Below are positions 15,237 to 24,464 of a stretch of DNA of 64,000 bases, piece by piece. Source of the DNA: JTS-RE37 sp041743975 (GTDB lineage: Bacteria > Bacteroidota > Bacteroidia > Flavobacteriales > Flavobacteriaceae); NCBI GenBank assembly GCA_041743975.1, contig JBGTLT010000066.1:40571-104570 (forward strand), given 5' to 3'. The stretch's first letter is position 1; every line of letters starts with the position of its first letter. The translations under genes and the position numbers were made by a program. The notes below the pieces were generated by a model. The model did not search any database. It saw only the letters and a program-made list of their open reading frames with translations, and was not told the DNA's origin.

Positions 15237-18017
15237 TTAATTTTTCAAATCCGTAGCAGGTGCTTTGACGGCAGGGACCTTTGGATTTCCATCGGCATCT
15301 ATTTCAATGATATCGTCAAAACCAAGGCCATCCAACTTATCTGCTATCTTGGACCGGTCCCCAACCATGAACCAGTTCACAGCTTCCGGTTTTACCACTG
15401 TTTTGCTCACTTCCTGTAAATCAGTAAGGCTAAGGTTCCGAACCGCTGCATCATAATTTTGATAATAATCGTCCGGCAGGTTATATTTTACGATATTCTC
15501 CACCGAGTTACTGACTGCATTATTGGTTTCCCATTGTCCGGGCAGGCTTAACACCTGGTTGGTTTTGACTTTGTCCAATTCGGCCTGGGTGGCCGGCCTG
15601 GATCCGACAAATTCGGTTATCTCCTTCCTGAGTTCGGTAATGGATTCAGCCGATTTATCGGTTTGCACAGGTGCGTACATTATAAACACGCGTTCCTGTT
15701 GTGCTCCCATTACAAAGCCGGAAGCCCCATAAGCCCAATGTTTGTCCTCCCGGAGGTTCATATTTATACGGGAGGTAAAGTCGCCACCAAGGATACTGAC
15801 CATTTGTTCAATCGCAATCTGCGATACCTCCCCGTATTTATTGGTCAGATGCCCCGCAATTATAACGGATTGCTGTGATTCCGGACGGTCCATTAAATAC
15901 AATGTATTCCGGGTGTTAACAGCAGGTTTATTGAAGGCAATGGTAGGGACATCCCCTTTTTTCCATTTTCCAAGCGCTTCTTCCAATTTTGATTTCAACT
16001 CCCCCATCTCAATATCTCCGGTAACAATGAGTGTGGCATTATTGGGTTTTAACCAGGTATCATAAAAATGAGATATATCCTTTATGGTAAGATTCCGGAC
16101 TGTTTCCTCATAACCGGTGCCGGTATAGGGGTTGCTATAGGGATGGCCATCCCCATACAGGTATTTGTTCATTACCCTTAAAGCCATGGAAACCGGTTGT
16201 GATTTTTCTTTTTTAATGGTATTGATCTGTTCGGTCTTCAAACGCTCAAATTCCTTATCCGGGAAGGCTGGATTAAGGATGATATCAGCAAACATGTCAA
16301 CACTGGCGCTAAAACTTGGCTTCAGGGTATTCATATAGACATTGGAAAAATCCTGGTCGGAGAAAGTGTTCAAACTGGCTCCCAGCAACTGCAGTTTTTC
16401 GTTGATCTCCAGCGAATTCATGGTTTTGGTTCCTTCATCCAGCAGGTTCATGGCCAGGGCAGCTGTTCCCGGGCTGGCCTGAAAATCCGTTTTATAACCT
16501 GCATTGAAAAGCATGTTCATAATTATGGTAGGGATACCTTCCCTGCGTGCCAGGACCACATTAAGCCCATTGGACAGCACCGTCCGCTCCAGGGCAGGAA
16601 ATTTGGAACTTTTTGGGGTGCCTACCTCAGGGATGCTGGACCTGTCTACAGTGGATTCCACTACTGAATATTCCGGAAATGGATTGCATATGATGGTATG
16701 CTTCCCTTTGGTCAACCATTTTTGCGCCGTATTTTTAAGGTCCGCTACCGTAACTTCCTCCACAATTTGAAGTACCGTTCTGTAATAATCCGGGTTACCG
16801 AAATAGGTTTCATTGGAAGCCAGGATATCAGAAACGCCTCCAAATCCACCTATGCGCTCCATACCTTTGATGAAACCTGCAAAATAGGAGGATTTGGCCC
16901 GTTTTAATTCGGCTTCAGTAGGCCCTTCAGTGACCAGTTTTTCAATTTCGGCCCAGAGCTTTGTTTTTACCTCTTCAGAATCGCCCCCGGGCTTCACATT
17001 TGCCCATACAAAGAATTCACTGGCTATTTCATTGGAATTTTGGAACGCAACCACAGAACTGGCGATCTGATCTTCATAAACCAGTTTTTTATAAAGTCGG
17101 GCATTTTTGCCATTGGTCAGTACAGATGCAATAAGATCGAGGTATACATCTTCTGTGTCGCCAAACTGTGGTGTATTCCACGTATGCAGTATGCGGGTTT
17201 CAGCGACACGATCCTCATAGACCTGGTAGGTATCGCCATTGTGTTCCGGGATATCTACTTCCAGCCTTTCGATGGTTGGGCCGGACGGGATGTCCCCAAA
17301 GTATTGCAGCACTTTCTGATATACTTCCTGTGCATTGATATCGCCCGCTATGGCTATAACTGCATTGGCAGCTCCGTAATATCCTTTAAACCATTCCTGC
17401 ACGTCCTCCAGGGAAGCCGCATTAAGGTCTTCCATCTCCCCGATCACCGTCCAGGAATAGGGATGGCCTTTGGGATACATGGCTTTGGTTACCATGTCCC
17501 ATTGTTTGCCGTAGGGCTGGTTCTCACCCTGCCGTTTCTCGTTTTGCACCACCCCGCGTTGCTCATCCAGTTTGGCCTGGTCTATGGCACCCAGCAAGTG
17601 GCCCATCCTGTCAGATTCCAGGAACAGCACCTGATCCAGGGCAGCCACCGGGACATTCTGGAAATAATTGGTGCGGTCATTGTTGGTGGTCCCGTTAAGG
17701 TCTGTACCCCCGATACGCTCGAGTGCCTGGAAATAATCGTCATTGAAATTCTCACTGCCATTGAACATCAGGTGTTCAAATAAATGTGCAAACCCGCTTT
17801 TGCCAGGTTTTTCATTTTTAGAACCTACATGGTACCATACATTGACCGCTACAATCGGGGCTTTATGATCTTCATGTACCAACAGTTTCAAGCCGTTTGG
17901 AAGTTCAAATTGTTCATAGGGAATAGTGATATCGGCAGATTTGAATTCAAAATTCTGTGCCTGCACCACTTGAAAGGCGATACACAGGAGAATGGATAGG
18001 ATAAATGATTTTTTCAT
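15237..18017 (-). CDS. M16 family (pitrilysin-like) zinc peptidase, exported
   Basis: 926 residues with a Sec signal peptide (about 1-20, cut after VVQA). Two tandem M16 halves are present. The first carries the inverted zinc motif H78-L-F-E-H82 (HxxEH) and a downstream Glu in VVQNEKRQGENQPYG. The second half, starting near residue 490 (ERTVLSNGLNVVLARREG), lacks the zinc motif, as is usual for the non-catalytic partner domain. It should degrade peptides in the periplasm within a clamshell chamber. The C-terminus is Ala/Pro-rich. The gene has a good promoter at 18051-18081 and is divergent from the kinase/lyase fusion gene. Confidence 0.93.
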   Translation of the reverse strand: MKKSFILSILLCIAFQVVQAQNFEFKSADITIPYEQFELPNGLKLLVHEDHKAPIVAVNVWYHVGSKNEKPGKSGFAHLFEHLMFNGSENFNDDYFQALERIGGTDLNGTTNNDRTNYFQNVPVAALDQVLFLESDRMGHLLGAIDQAKLDEQRGVVQNEKRQGENQPYGKQWDMVTKAMYPKGHPYSWTVIGEMEDLNAASLEDVQEWFKGYYGAANAVIAIAGDINAQEVYQKVLQYFGDIPSGPTIERLEVDIPEHNGDTYQVYEDRVAETRILHTWNTPQFGDTEDVYLDLIASVLTNGKNARLYKKLVYEDQIASSVVAFQNSNEIASEFFVWANVKPGGDSEEVKTKLWAEIEKLVTEGPTEAELKRAKSSYFAGFIKGMERIGGFGGVSDILASNETYFGNPDYYRTVLQIVEEVTVADLKNTAQKWLTKGKHTIICNPFPEYSVVESTVDRSSIPEVGTPKSSKFPALERTVLSNGLNVVLARREGIPTIIMNMLFNAGYKTDFQASPGTAALAMNLLDEGTKTMNSLEINEKLQLLGASLNTFSDQDFSNVYMNTLKPSFSASVDMFADIILNPAFPDKEFERLKTEQINTIKKEKSQPVSMALRVMNKYLYGDGHPYSNPYTGTGYEETVRNLTIKDISHFYDTWLKPNNATLIVTGDIEMGELKSKLEEALGKWKKGDVPTIAFNKPAVNTRNTLYLMDRPESQQSVIIAGHLTNKYGEVSQIAIEQMVSILGGDFTSRINMNLREDKHWAYGASGFVMGAQQERVFIMYAPVQTDKSAESITELRKEITEFVGSRPATQAELDKVKTNQVLSLPGQWETNNAVSNSVENIVKYNLPDDYYQNYDAAVRNLSLTDLQEVSKTVVKPEAVNWFMVGDRSKIADKLDGLGFDDIIEIDADGNPKVPAVKAPATDLKN

Positions 18018-18050
18018 GGTGGATTGTTTACATTGTAAAGTAAGGATAGG

Positions 18051-18081
18051 TAAATCTAAGAATTATGTCCCTAATTGGCAA
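18051..18081 (-). promoter_or_regulatory. Promoter of the M16 peptidase gene
   Basis: Reading the minus strand: TTG (18079-18081), a 20-nt spacer, then TAGATTTA (18051-18058), one base off TAnnTTTG. This fits the Bacteroidota TTG-N17-23-TAnnTTTG consensus and lies about 34 nt before the start codon at 18017. Confidence 0.6.
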
Positions 18082-18138
18082 TATATAAATTCCCTGTCTT
18101 TTCCGTGGTTATCCTTTAGGATTCAGGAGAATTAAAGT

Positions 18139-20424
18139 ATGTTTATTCCCGATTTAACAATGGAATTTATGGGACGAATGCAGGCCATTTTAAAGGAATT
18201 TTTCTCCTTGTCTGAAGTAACCCTGACCAAATTGGAAGGTTACGACAGCTGCAATTATAAAGTTGAAGGAAAACAGGGGACTTTTGTTTTAAAGGAATAT
18301 GTGTATTCCCCGGAGACCCTGGCCCTGTTGCATTCGGAAAGCCAGGTTCTGAAAACACTTGGAGATCTCAAAGGATATCAATTCCCACAAACAGTTGATA
18401 GTATAGAGGGTGAGGCTTTGGCGGAAAAAGATGGCCGGATATACCTTTTGCTTACCTATATCAAAGGTGAATTTCTGGGTGACATCCCGCATTCGACAGC
18501 ACTCTACCGCTCCTTTGGAAAATTCCTGGGGCGGATGGATAAATGCCTTTTAGGCAGCTATAAAGTCCCGTTGGCTTTCAAGGCATCAGCCTGGGACCTG
18601 AAAAATCTGATGTTAAATTATGAGAACCTGCCATTCATCCCGGATCCCCGGGACAGAAGCCTGGTGGATTATTTTTTTCTGCAGTTTGATGAAAATGTAG
18701 TTCCGGTACAGCATAGATTGCGTAAAAGCATCATCCATAACGATTCCAATGACTGGAATATCCTGACGGATACCCAAAAAGTCACTGGCATCATCGATTT
18801 CGGGGATATGTGCTATTCATGGCTCATCAACGAACTGGCCGTGGGGGTTACCTATCTTATGATGGGAAAAATGGATCCGTTGGCCATTACCGGGGAGGTA
18901 ATCGGGGCCTATCATAAGATTGTCCCCCTGGAAAAACAAGAACTGGATGTGTTGTATTACCTGGTAGCCGCACGATTGTGTACCAGCGTGTGCAATTCGG
19001 CCTATGCCAAAACCCTGAAACCGGATTCGGAATATATAACGGTGAGTGAACAGGGGGCCTGGCAACTGCTCAAACAATGGATTGCCATCAACCCGATTAA
19101 GGCCCGGGATGAATTTTATATAGCTGCCGGGTTTGAAATGCCCCCCCGGAAGGAATTGCAGGGGCAATTGCAAAGGAGGTCCAAAGTGCTCAGCAATAGC
19201 CTGTCCCTGAGTTATGACACCCCTATCCAGATGAACCGCTCGGCTTTTCAGTATATGTATGATACCGAGGGGAATACATTTTTGGACGCCTATAACAACA
19301 TCATGCTGGCAGGTCACTGCCACCCCAGGATTGTAAGGGCAGGGCAACGGACAATGGCCAGACTTAACACAAATACACGTTATATTTACGAGGAACTGGT
19401 ATCCTACAGCGAGAAACTCCTCGCCAGGTTCCCGAAACCCCTGAACAAAGTTTTTCTTGTGAATTCGGGAAGCGCTGCCAGTGATTTGGCGATCCGACTC
19501 GCCACAATACATACCCGCCGGGATAAAATAGCGGTCCTGGAACATGGGTACCATGGGAATACCCGGGCAGCTATAGAAATAAGCCATTACAAATTCCACA
19601 AGTCCGGTGCTAAGGGGCAAAAGGAATATATTATCCCGCTACCCCTGCCAAAGGCCTTTGGATCGGGTTATGCAGATGACGGGGCGGCCGGCAAGCACTT
19701 CGCCACGGAGGCTATAGGAAAAATGGCAGTGCACAGATCCGAAATAGCAGCCTTTATCGCGGAACCTATCGTAGGCTGTGGGGGTCAGGTTCCCCTGCCT
19801 GCCGGATACCTCCAGGCCGTTTATCCCTATATTCGCGGTCAAGGGGGTGTTTGTATCAGCGATGAGGTTCAGGTGGGATTTGGCAGGTTGGGCGATTATT
19901 TCTGGGGTTTTGAAATGCAGGGGGTGGTACCTGACATAGTTATCATCGGCAAACCGATGGGGAACGGGCATCCGATCGGGGCAGTGGTAACCACAGATGC
20001 CATTGCCAGAAGTTTTGAAGCGGTCCCGGAGTTTTTCAGCTCTTTTGGGGGCAACCCGGTTTCCTGCTCTATAGGCGAAGCCGTCCTGGATGTCATTGCT
20101 GAGGAAAAATTACAGCATCATGCCAAAACGGTTGGTGATCATTTAATGTCGCTATTGCAGGGATTAAAAGAAGCGTTCCCTGTTATTGCAGATATCAGGG
20201 GCTGTGGGCTTTTCCTGGGGGTAGAAATAACAGACCTTGCCGGGAATCCAAATATGGAATTGGCGTCCAGGATAAAGAATGGGCTCCGGGCACGCTATAT
20301 TTTGGTAAGTACGGACGGCCCATATGATAATGTCCTGAAAATCAAACCCCCACTTGCATTTACGCTTGCCGATGCAGAAAAATTAGTTGCGGCTATAGGC
20401 CTAATTTTACGGAATCCTGACTAA
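18139..20424 (+). CDS. Fused APH-type kinase and class III PLP enzyme (hydroxylysine kinase/phospho-lyase-like)
   Basis: 761 residues. Residues 20-330 are an aminoglycoside-phosphotransferase-type kinase: H200-N-D202 (catalytic loop HND....N) and the DFG-like I-D220-F-G. Residues 345-760 are a class III aminotransferase-fold enzyme: GSAASDLAIRLA, a DEVQVGFGRLG motif and the PLP Schiff-base lysine K605 in IIGKPMGNGHPIG. The same two-part architecture corresponds to vertebrate hydroxylysine kinase (AGPHD1) plus 5-phosphohydroxylysine or ethanolamine-phosphate phospho-lyase (AGXT2L2/L1), so the fusion plausibly phosphorylates an amino alcohol and then eliminates phosphate and ammonia. The true substrate cannot be read from sequence. 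In-frame ATGs also occur at residues 8, 11 and 14; the first ATG is used. Confidence 0.85.
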   Translation: MFIPDLTMEFMGRMQAILKEFFSLSEVTLTKLEGYDSCNYKVEGKQGTFVLKEYVYSPETLALLHSESQVLKTLGDLKGYQFPQTVDSIEGEALAEKDGRIYLLLTYIKGEFLGDIPHSTALYRSFGKFLGRMDKCLLGSYKVPLAFKASAWDLKNLMLNYENLPFIPDPRDRSLVDYFFLQFDENVVPVQHRLRKSIIHNDSNDWNILTDTQKVTGIIDFGDMCYSWLINELAVGVTYLMMGKMDPLAITGEVIGAYHKIVPLEKQELDVLYYLVAARLCTSVCNSAYAKTLKPDSEYITVSEQGAWQLLKQWIAINPIKARDEFYIAAGFEMPPRKELQGQLQRRSKVLSNSLSLSYDTPIQMNRSAFQYMYDTEGNTFLDAYNNIMLAGHCHPRIVRAGQRTMARLNTNTRYIYEELVSYSEKLLARFPKPLNKVFLVNSGSAASDLAIRLATIHTRRDKIAVLEHGYHGNTRAAIEISHYKFHKSGAKGQKEYIIPLPLPKAFGSGYADDGAAGKHFATEAIGKMAVHRSEIAAFIAEPIVGCGGQVPLPAGYLQAVYPYIRGQGGVCISDEVQVGFGRLGDYFWGFEMQGVVPDIVIIGKPMGNGHPIGAVVTTDAIARSFEAVPEFFSSFGGNPVSCSIGEAVLDVIAEEKLQHHAKTVGDHLMSLLQGLKEAFPVIADIRGCGLFLGVEITDLAGNPNMELASRIKNGLRARYILVSTDGPYDNVLKIKPPLAFTLADAEKLVAAIGLILRNPD

Positions 20425-20438
20425 TATCCTAAAAAAGT

Positions 20439-20446
20439 TATATTTG
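20439..20446 (+). promoter_or_regulatory. -7 promoter element of the DoxX gene
   Basis: TATATTTG matches TAnnTTTG exactly, 25 nt before the ATG at 20472 and just after the upstream stop codon. No -33 TTG at standard spacing. Confidence 0.4.
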
Positions 20447-20471
20447 TATTGCTAATCAAATCTGTATATCA

Positions 20472-20849
20472 ATGGCTTCCTCACTATGTAATGATGTTGG
20501 ACTTGCACTGCTTAGAATTTCAGCGTCGGGATTCATGCTTACCCATGGTTTCCCCAAATTTCAAAAAATGCTACAGGGCGACTTCGAATTTGCCGATCCC
20601 CTGGGGATTGGGGCTGCACCTTCCCTGTTTCTCATTGTGCTTGCTGAATTCGTATGCCCCATCCTGATCATCATCGGAATTAAGACGAGGTGGGCCGCAG
20701 TTCCACCGGCAATTGCGATGGCAGTTGTCGCTTTTCTCCACCATGCTTCAGACCCCTTTAGCACGAAAGAAAAAGCCTTGCTATTTATGGTGATGTTCCT
20801 GTGCATTATCCTTTTGGGACCTGGCAGGTATAGTATTGACAAGCGATAG
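20472..20849 (+). CDS. DoxX family membrane protein
   Basis: 125 residues with four hydrophobic segments (about 7-23, 48-69, 75-90, 97-114). The N-terminal pattern LALLRISASGFMLTHGFPKFQKML is typical of DoxX/YphA-type proteins of Bacteroidota. The family is an inner-membrane four-helix bundle; a few members act with oxidoreductases or in thiol stress, but no defined activity can be assigned here. The conserved GxxKF-like motif (HGFPKF) is present. The stop codon is separated from the convergent holA stop by a single base, so the two 3' ends abut. Confidence 0.85.
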   Translation: MASSLCNDVGLALLRISASGFMLTHGFPKFQKMLQGDFEFADPLGIGAAPSLFLIVLAEFVCPILIIIGIKTRWAAVPPAIAMAVVAFLHHASDPFSTKEKALLFMVMFLCIILLGPGRYSIDKR

Positions 20850-20850
20850 G

Positions 20851-21855
20851 TCAGACTATCTTAGCCAGCAATTCCTTTAACAAATCCGCCTGGGTCATGT
20901 TTTGTGCCCCGACCCCTTTTCCCTTCATATCCAGTTCGCGTAACCGGGAGATAATTTGGCTGGCTTCCTTCATCGGATAATTCCGTGCCGCAACCTGGAA
21001 TTCCGATACAAAGAAGGGGTTGATGCGCAGCACCCCTGCCACATTTTTAGGGGAATGGTCCGTGAGCCCATGGTATTGCAGTAATTGTGCAAAAAAGGTG
21101 TGCAGTAAGGAAATAGTCACCACAAAAGGATTATCCTTAGGGTTTTGGGAAAAATAGTGAATGATCCTTCCCGCCTTGGCCATGTTGCGTTCCCCAATGG
21201 CTTTTTTCAATTCAAAATTATTGAAGTCCTTGCTGATTCCTATGTACTCCTCAATTATTTCAGGCGTTATCTCTGAGTTTGGGGGTACCACTATCCGCAA
21301 CTTCTGGAGTTCGTTGCTGATACGGCTGAGGTCAGTACCCAGGTATTCAACCAACAAGATGGCGGCCTTTGGGGCTATCTGGTATCCCTGACCCTGCAAT
21401 AGTTTCCGGATCCATTCAGACACCTGGTTTTCATACAGGGTTTTGCTTTCAAAAACCAGGCCACCAGCTGCGAGGATCGCTTTATGCAATTTTTTGCGCT
21501 TGTCGATTTTCTTGTATTTATAACAAAAAACGAGGACAGTGGACTTCTGGGGGCTTTGCACATAGGGAATAAACTGATCTATGGTCCTGGCAAGGTGTTG
21601 CGCTTCTTTGACAAGGATCACCTGTCTTTCAGCCATCATGGGATATCTCTTTGCATTTCCTATAATTTCATCCACGGAAGCCTCCCTGCCATACAGTACC
21701 ATTTGGTTAAACCCCTTCTCTTCCTCTGTCAGGATGTTCATTTCTATATATTCAGCAATTCTGTCTATATAGTACGGTTCATCGCCCATTAAAAAATAGA
21801 TTGGCCTGACCTTTCCTGCTTTCAGTTCCCCGATAATCCGTTTTACTTCTTCCAT
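20851..21855 (-). CDS. holA: DNA polymerase III subunit delta
   Basis: 334 residues, the usual length for HolA. The N-terminal AAA+-like domain begins with IIGELKAGKVRPIYFLMGDEPYYIDRI, the conserved HolA opening, and continues with VILVKEAQ. The middle carries YLGTDLSRISNELQKL and the C-terminal helical domain (about residues 215-334) ends in QADLLKELLAKIV. As the delta subunit it opens the beta clamp during loading on DNA. It is divergent from the HsdR_N gene with only 26 bp between starts, which leaves little room for separate promoters, and convergent with the DoxX gene. Confidence 0.93.
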   Translation of the reverse strand: MEEVKRIIGELKAGKVRPIYFLMGDEPYYIDRIAEYIEMNILTEEEKGFNQMVLYGREASVDEIIGNAKRYPMMAERQVILVKEAQHLARTIDQFIPYVQSPQKSTVLVFCYKYKKIDKRKKLHKAILAAGGLVFESKTLYENQVSEWIRKLLQGQGYQIAPKAAILLVEYLGTDLSRISNELQKLRIVVPPNSEITPEIIEEYIGISKDFNNFELKKAIGERNMAKAGRIIHYFSQNPKDNPFVVTISLLHTFFAQLLQYHGLTDHSPKNVAGVLRINPFFVSEFQVAARNYPMKEASQIISRLRELDMKGKGVGAQNMTQADLLKELLAKIV

Positions 21856-21881
21856 CCAAAAAAAATCATCAAATTTGCGGC

Positions 21882-22328
21882 ATGCATCCCTTAAATTTCC
21901 CGGCCTGCGACTTTCGTTTCAAAAATAGCGAAAATAAGGTCCTTATTTTTGATGTTGTCCGTAAAAAATTTGTGGTCTTACAACCCGAGGAATGGGTACG
22001 CCAGCATGTTTTGCACCACCTGATCAGGGATAAGAATTATCCAGCAAGCCACATCAATGTAGAACGGCTTTTAACATTGCACCATCGCAAAAAAAGGTAT
22101 GATATCGTCGTCTACAACCCCAATGGCGGGATTCACCTCCTGGTGGAATGCAAATCGCCTGCAATAAGGATTACTCAGGAGGCATTCGATCAGATAGCCC
22201 GGTACAATATGGAATTGAGGGCTACCTATCTAATGGTAACCAACGGGCTGGAAAACTTTTATTGCCAAATGGATTATCAGGGAGAAAAGTATATCTTTTT
22301 GCATCATATTCCTGATTTTAGCCGTTAA
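21882..22328 (+). CDS. Stand-alone type I restriction HsdR N-terminal domain protein (PD-(D/E)xK fold)
   Basis: 148 residues, consisting only of the HSDR_N-type nuclease-fold domain. Active-site-like residues are the Asp of RYDIVVYNP and the Glu-x-Lys of LLVECKSP, with a following Gln-containing helix (AFDQIARYN). There is no helicase, specificity or methylase gene nearby, so this is not a restriction system. Stand-alone proteins of this kind are almost universal in Bacteroidota and of unknown function. Its place beside holA suggests a housekeeping DNA role, but that is inference. It is followed after 11 nt by the glycosyltransferase gene. Confidence 0.88.
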   Translation: MHPLNFPACDFRFKNSENKVLIFDVVRKKFVVLQPEEWVRQHVLHHLIRDKNYPASHINVERLLTLHHRKKRYDIVVYNPNGGIHLLVECKSPAIRITQEAFDQIARYNMELRATYLMVTNGLENFYCQMDYQGEKYIFLHHIPDFSR

Positions 22329-22339
22329 TTTGCATCCGC

Positions 22340-23341
22340 TTGAAACTAGCCATTGTCATACTTAACTGGAACGGAACGCACCTGATGGAGCGTTACCTTC
22401 CGGCAGTGGTACGCTACTCTGGAGACGCTGAAATCATTGTTGCCGATAATGCCTCAACGGATGGATCAGCAGACTTTGTCCGTTGCAAGTACCCGGGAAT
22501 AAGGATTATAAAGAATGCTGAAAACGGGGGATTTGCCAAAGGTTATAACATAGCCCTGAAGGAGGTAACGGCGGATATTTACTGCCTGTTGAATTCAGAT
22601 GTGGAAGTTGCCCCTAATTGGCTGGAACCAATCTATGAAGCTTTTCGGCTTCATCCCGAAGCTGCCATCATTCAGCCCAAAATCCTGGACCTCCTGAATA
22701 AGGATTATTTTGAATATGCAGGAGCTGCAGGGGGTTTCCTGGATCAGTTCGGATATCCATTTTGCAGGGGCCGTATCTTCCAGTGCCTGGAAAAGGATGA
22801 AGGCCAATATGATGATACAAGGGAAATTTTTTGGGCAACCGGGGCCTGTATGTTCCTGAAACGGGATGTATTCAATTCCCTGGGAGGTTTTGATGAGGAT
22901 TACTTTGCCCACCAGGAAGAAGTAGATCTGTGCTGGCGGGCTCAGAATGCAGGCTATAAGATCTATTATGTTGGCACCTCGAGGGTATACCATTTGGGTG
23001 GGTCAACCCTGAGCAACATGAATCCCAAAAAAACCTACCTCAATTTCAGGAATTCCTTGTATTCCATAACTAAAAACCTGCCTGGGAAAAAGGCGCTGCC
23101 TGTAATAATTGTCAGATTGCTGCTCGATGCTGTTGCTGCAGCCCGTTTTATAGCCCAATTCAAATTCAACCACTTTTTTGCGATCCTGCGTGCGCACCTC
23201 AGTTATTACCGCAATTTCAGGCGGATGTTTCGCAAAAGGGAGAAAGCCAATTTTATATTAAAGTACTATGCAACAACGTCCATAGTGTGGTCGCATTTCG
23301 TACATCACATAAGAAAATTCAACTTATTAGTAAAAGATTAA
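22340..23341 (+). CDS. Family 2 glycosyltransferase (rhamnosyltransferase-like)
   Basis: 333 residues, starting at a TTG codon (22340-22342) that gives MKLAIVILNWNG, the standard GT2 opening; no ATG is better placed. The GT-A fold motifs are visible: VADNASTDGS (sugar-nucleotide binding), LLNSDVEV (DxD-equivalent NSD) and the acceptor-side FDEDYFAHQEEVDLCWR. The C-terminus has a hydrophobic stretch (about 252-275) and basic residues, suggesting association with the cytoplasmic membrane. The family adds rhamnose or similar sugars to surface polysaccharides; donor and acceptor cannot be told here. It probably shares a transcript with the HsdR_N gene, 11 nt upstream. Confidence 0.9.
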   Translation: MKLAIVILNWNGTHLMERYLPAVVRYSGDAEIIVADNASTDGSADFVRCKYPGIRIIKNAENGGFAKGYNIALKEVTADIYCLLNSDVEVAPNWLEPIYEAFRLHPEAAIIQPKILDLLNKDYFEYAGAAGGFLDQFGYPFCRGRIFQCLEKDEGQYDDTREIFWATGACMFLKRDVFNSLGGFDEDYFAHQEEVDLCWRAQNAGYKIYYVGTSRVYHLGGSTLSNMNPKKTYLNFRNSLYSITKNLPGKKALPVIIVRLLLDAVAAARFIAQFKFNHFFAILRAHLSYYRNFRRMFRKREKANFILKYYATTSIVWSHFVHHIRKFNLLVKD

Positions 23342-23376
23342 CTAATTTTGCCTGACCAACCGGAGGCAAATTCTCT

Positions 23377-23384
23377 TATTTTTG
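23377..23384 (+). promoter_or_regulatory. -7 promoter element of the OmpA-family lipoprotein gene
   Basis: TATTTTTG matches TAnnTTTG, 55 nt before the ATG at 23440. A TTG lies upstream at 23348-23350, but its 26-nt spacing is longer than usual. Confidence 0.4.
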
Positions 23385-23439
23385 CTGCCAGTTTGCCTGA
23401 AACAAATCTAATAACAAACAATTAAACAGTACCATCATT

Positions 23440-24291
23440 ATGAGAAAAATCATCTTTGGCTTAATGGGAATAGCGCTTTTGTTATCATCCTGTGTGTCGC
23501 AAAAGAAATACGCGGACCTGGAGACCAAACAAAAAGAAACCCAGGACCTTTTGAATTCAGCAACCGTAAAATTGAACACCTGCCTCGAGGAGAAAGCAAT
23601 AGCAGGTTCCAGAGTAAAAACATTGGAAGACCAGAACACATTTCTGAAGGCTAACAACCAGGAATTGATCAACAACATGGGCAATATGACAACCTTAACA
23701 ACCAAAGGGGCGGAAAACCTTGAGAAATCCCTTGAAAGCCTTAAAGAAAAGGACCTTACCATCCGGAAACTTCAGGATGCCATAACCAGGCGGGATTCCG
23801 TGAACCTTGCATTGGTACAAAGCCTTAAAGGCGTACTTGGCAATCTGGATGATGAAGATATCGAGATCAGCGTGGAAAAAGGTGTTGTGTTCGTTTCTAT
23901 TTCTGATAAATTATTATTCAGCAGCGGAAGCTATAACATCACTGCCAGGGCCAAAGAAGTACTTGGCAAGGTTGCACAGGTTGTGAACAACAAACCCGAT
24001 TTTGAATTCATGGTCGAAGGTCATACCGATGACGTTCCTTACAGAAACGGTGTTTTATTGGATAACTGGGATTTGAGTGTTAAACGTGCCACTGCAATTG
24101 TGCGTGTGCTTCAGAATGATTATGGGGTGAATCCTACCCGTATGACAGCAGCTGGAAGGTCGGAATATATCCCCGTTTCCCAGACTGACAAAGCTAAAAA
24201 CAGGAGGACCCGCATCGTGGTTCTTCCAAAAATTGATCAATTCTACAGTATGATTGAGGAAGGGATGAAAGATCCCGCAATCAATAACTAA
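23440..24291 (+). CDS. OmpA-family peptidoglycan-binding lipoprotein
   Basis: 283 residues. The signal ends in the lipobox LLSSC (Cys18). Residues 22-125 are a long coiled coil (QKKYADLETKQKETQDLL and on to KEKDLTIRKLQDAI). Residues 140-265 are an OmpA_C domain with VEGHTDD, the peptidoglycan-contact segment DNWDLSVKRA and the arginine pair in KNRRTRIVV. It should tether the outer membrane to peptidoglycan. The C-terminal tail QFYSMIEEGMKD recurs almost unchanged in the paralogue at 33634-34413, which has lost the peptidoglycan-binding residues. A strong intrinsic terminator follows at 24319. Confidence 0.93.
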   Translation: MRKIIFGLMGIALLLSSCVSQKKYADLETKQKETQDLLNSATVKLNTCLEEKAIAGSRVKTLEDQNTFLKANNQELINNMGNMTTLTTKGAENLEKSLESLKEKDLTIRKLQDAITRRDSVNLALVQSLKGVLGNLDDEDIEISVEKGVVFVSISDKLLFSSGSYNITARAKEVLGKVAQVVNNKPDFEFMVEGHTDDVPYRNGVLLDNWDLSVKRATAIVRVLQNDYGVNPTRMTAAGRSEYIPVSQTDKAKNRRTRIVVLPKIDQFYSMIEEGMKDPAINN

Positions 24292-24318
24292 GTAATCAGG
24301 ATAAAATCCTAACTTTAC

Positions 24319-24360
24319 AACCACGGCCAAACTGTTAAATTTACTGGCCGTGGTTTTTTT
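24319..24360 (+). terminator. Rho-independent terminator after the OmpA-family gene
   Basis: A perfect 11-bp stem AACCACGGCCA/TGGCCGTGGTT (24319-24329 and 24345-24355) with a 15-nt AU-rich loop is followed by a run of T. It stands 28 nt after the stop codon at 24291. Confidence 0.9.
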
Positions 24361-24464
24361 GTGATATTCTTTATAGCAGAAACAATAATTTTCCATCCTA
24401 CAATAGGATCATTCCAAATCCAAACCAACGGATACTAATTGTAAAATGAAATCGTTGTCTAAAT

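Noticed and set aside
17040..17783. 247-codon plus-strand frame opposite the M16 peptidase
   Set aside because: It is the antisense shadow of a well-supported gene with HxxEH and both M16 domains on the minus strand.
21882..22328. Restriction-modification system suggested by the HsdR N-terminal protein
   Set aside because: There is no HsdM, HsdS or helicase domain near it; stand-alone HSDR_N proteins are common housekeeping genes in this phylum.
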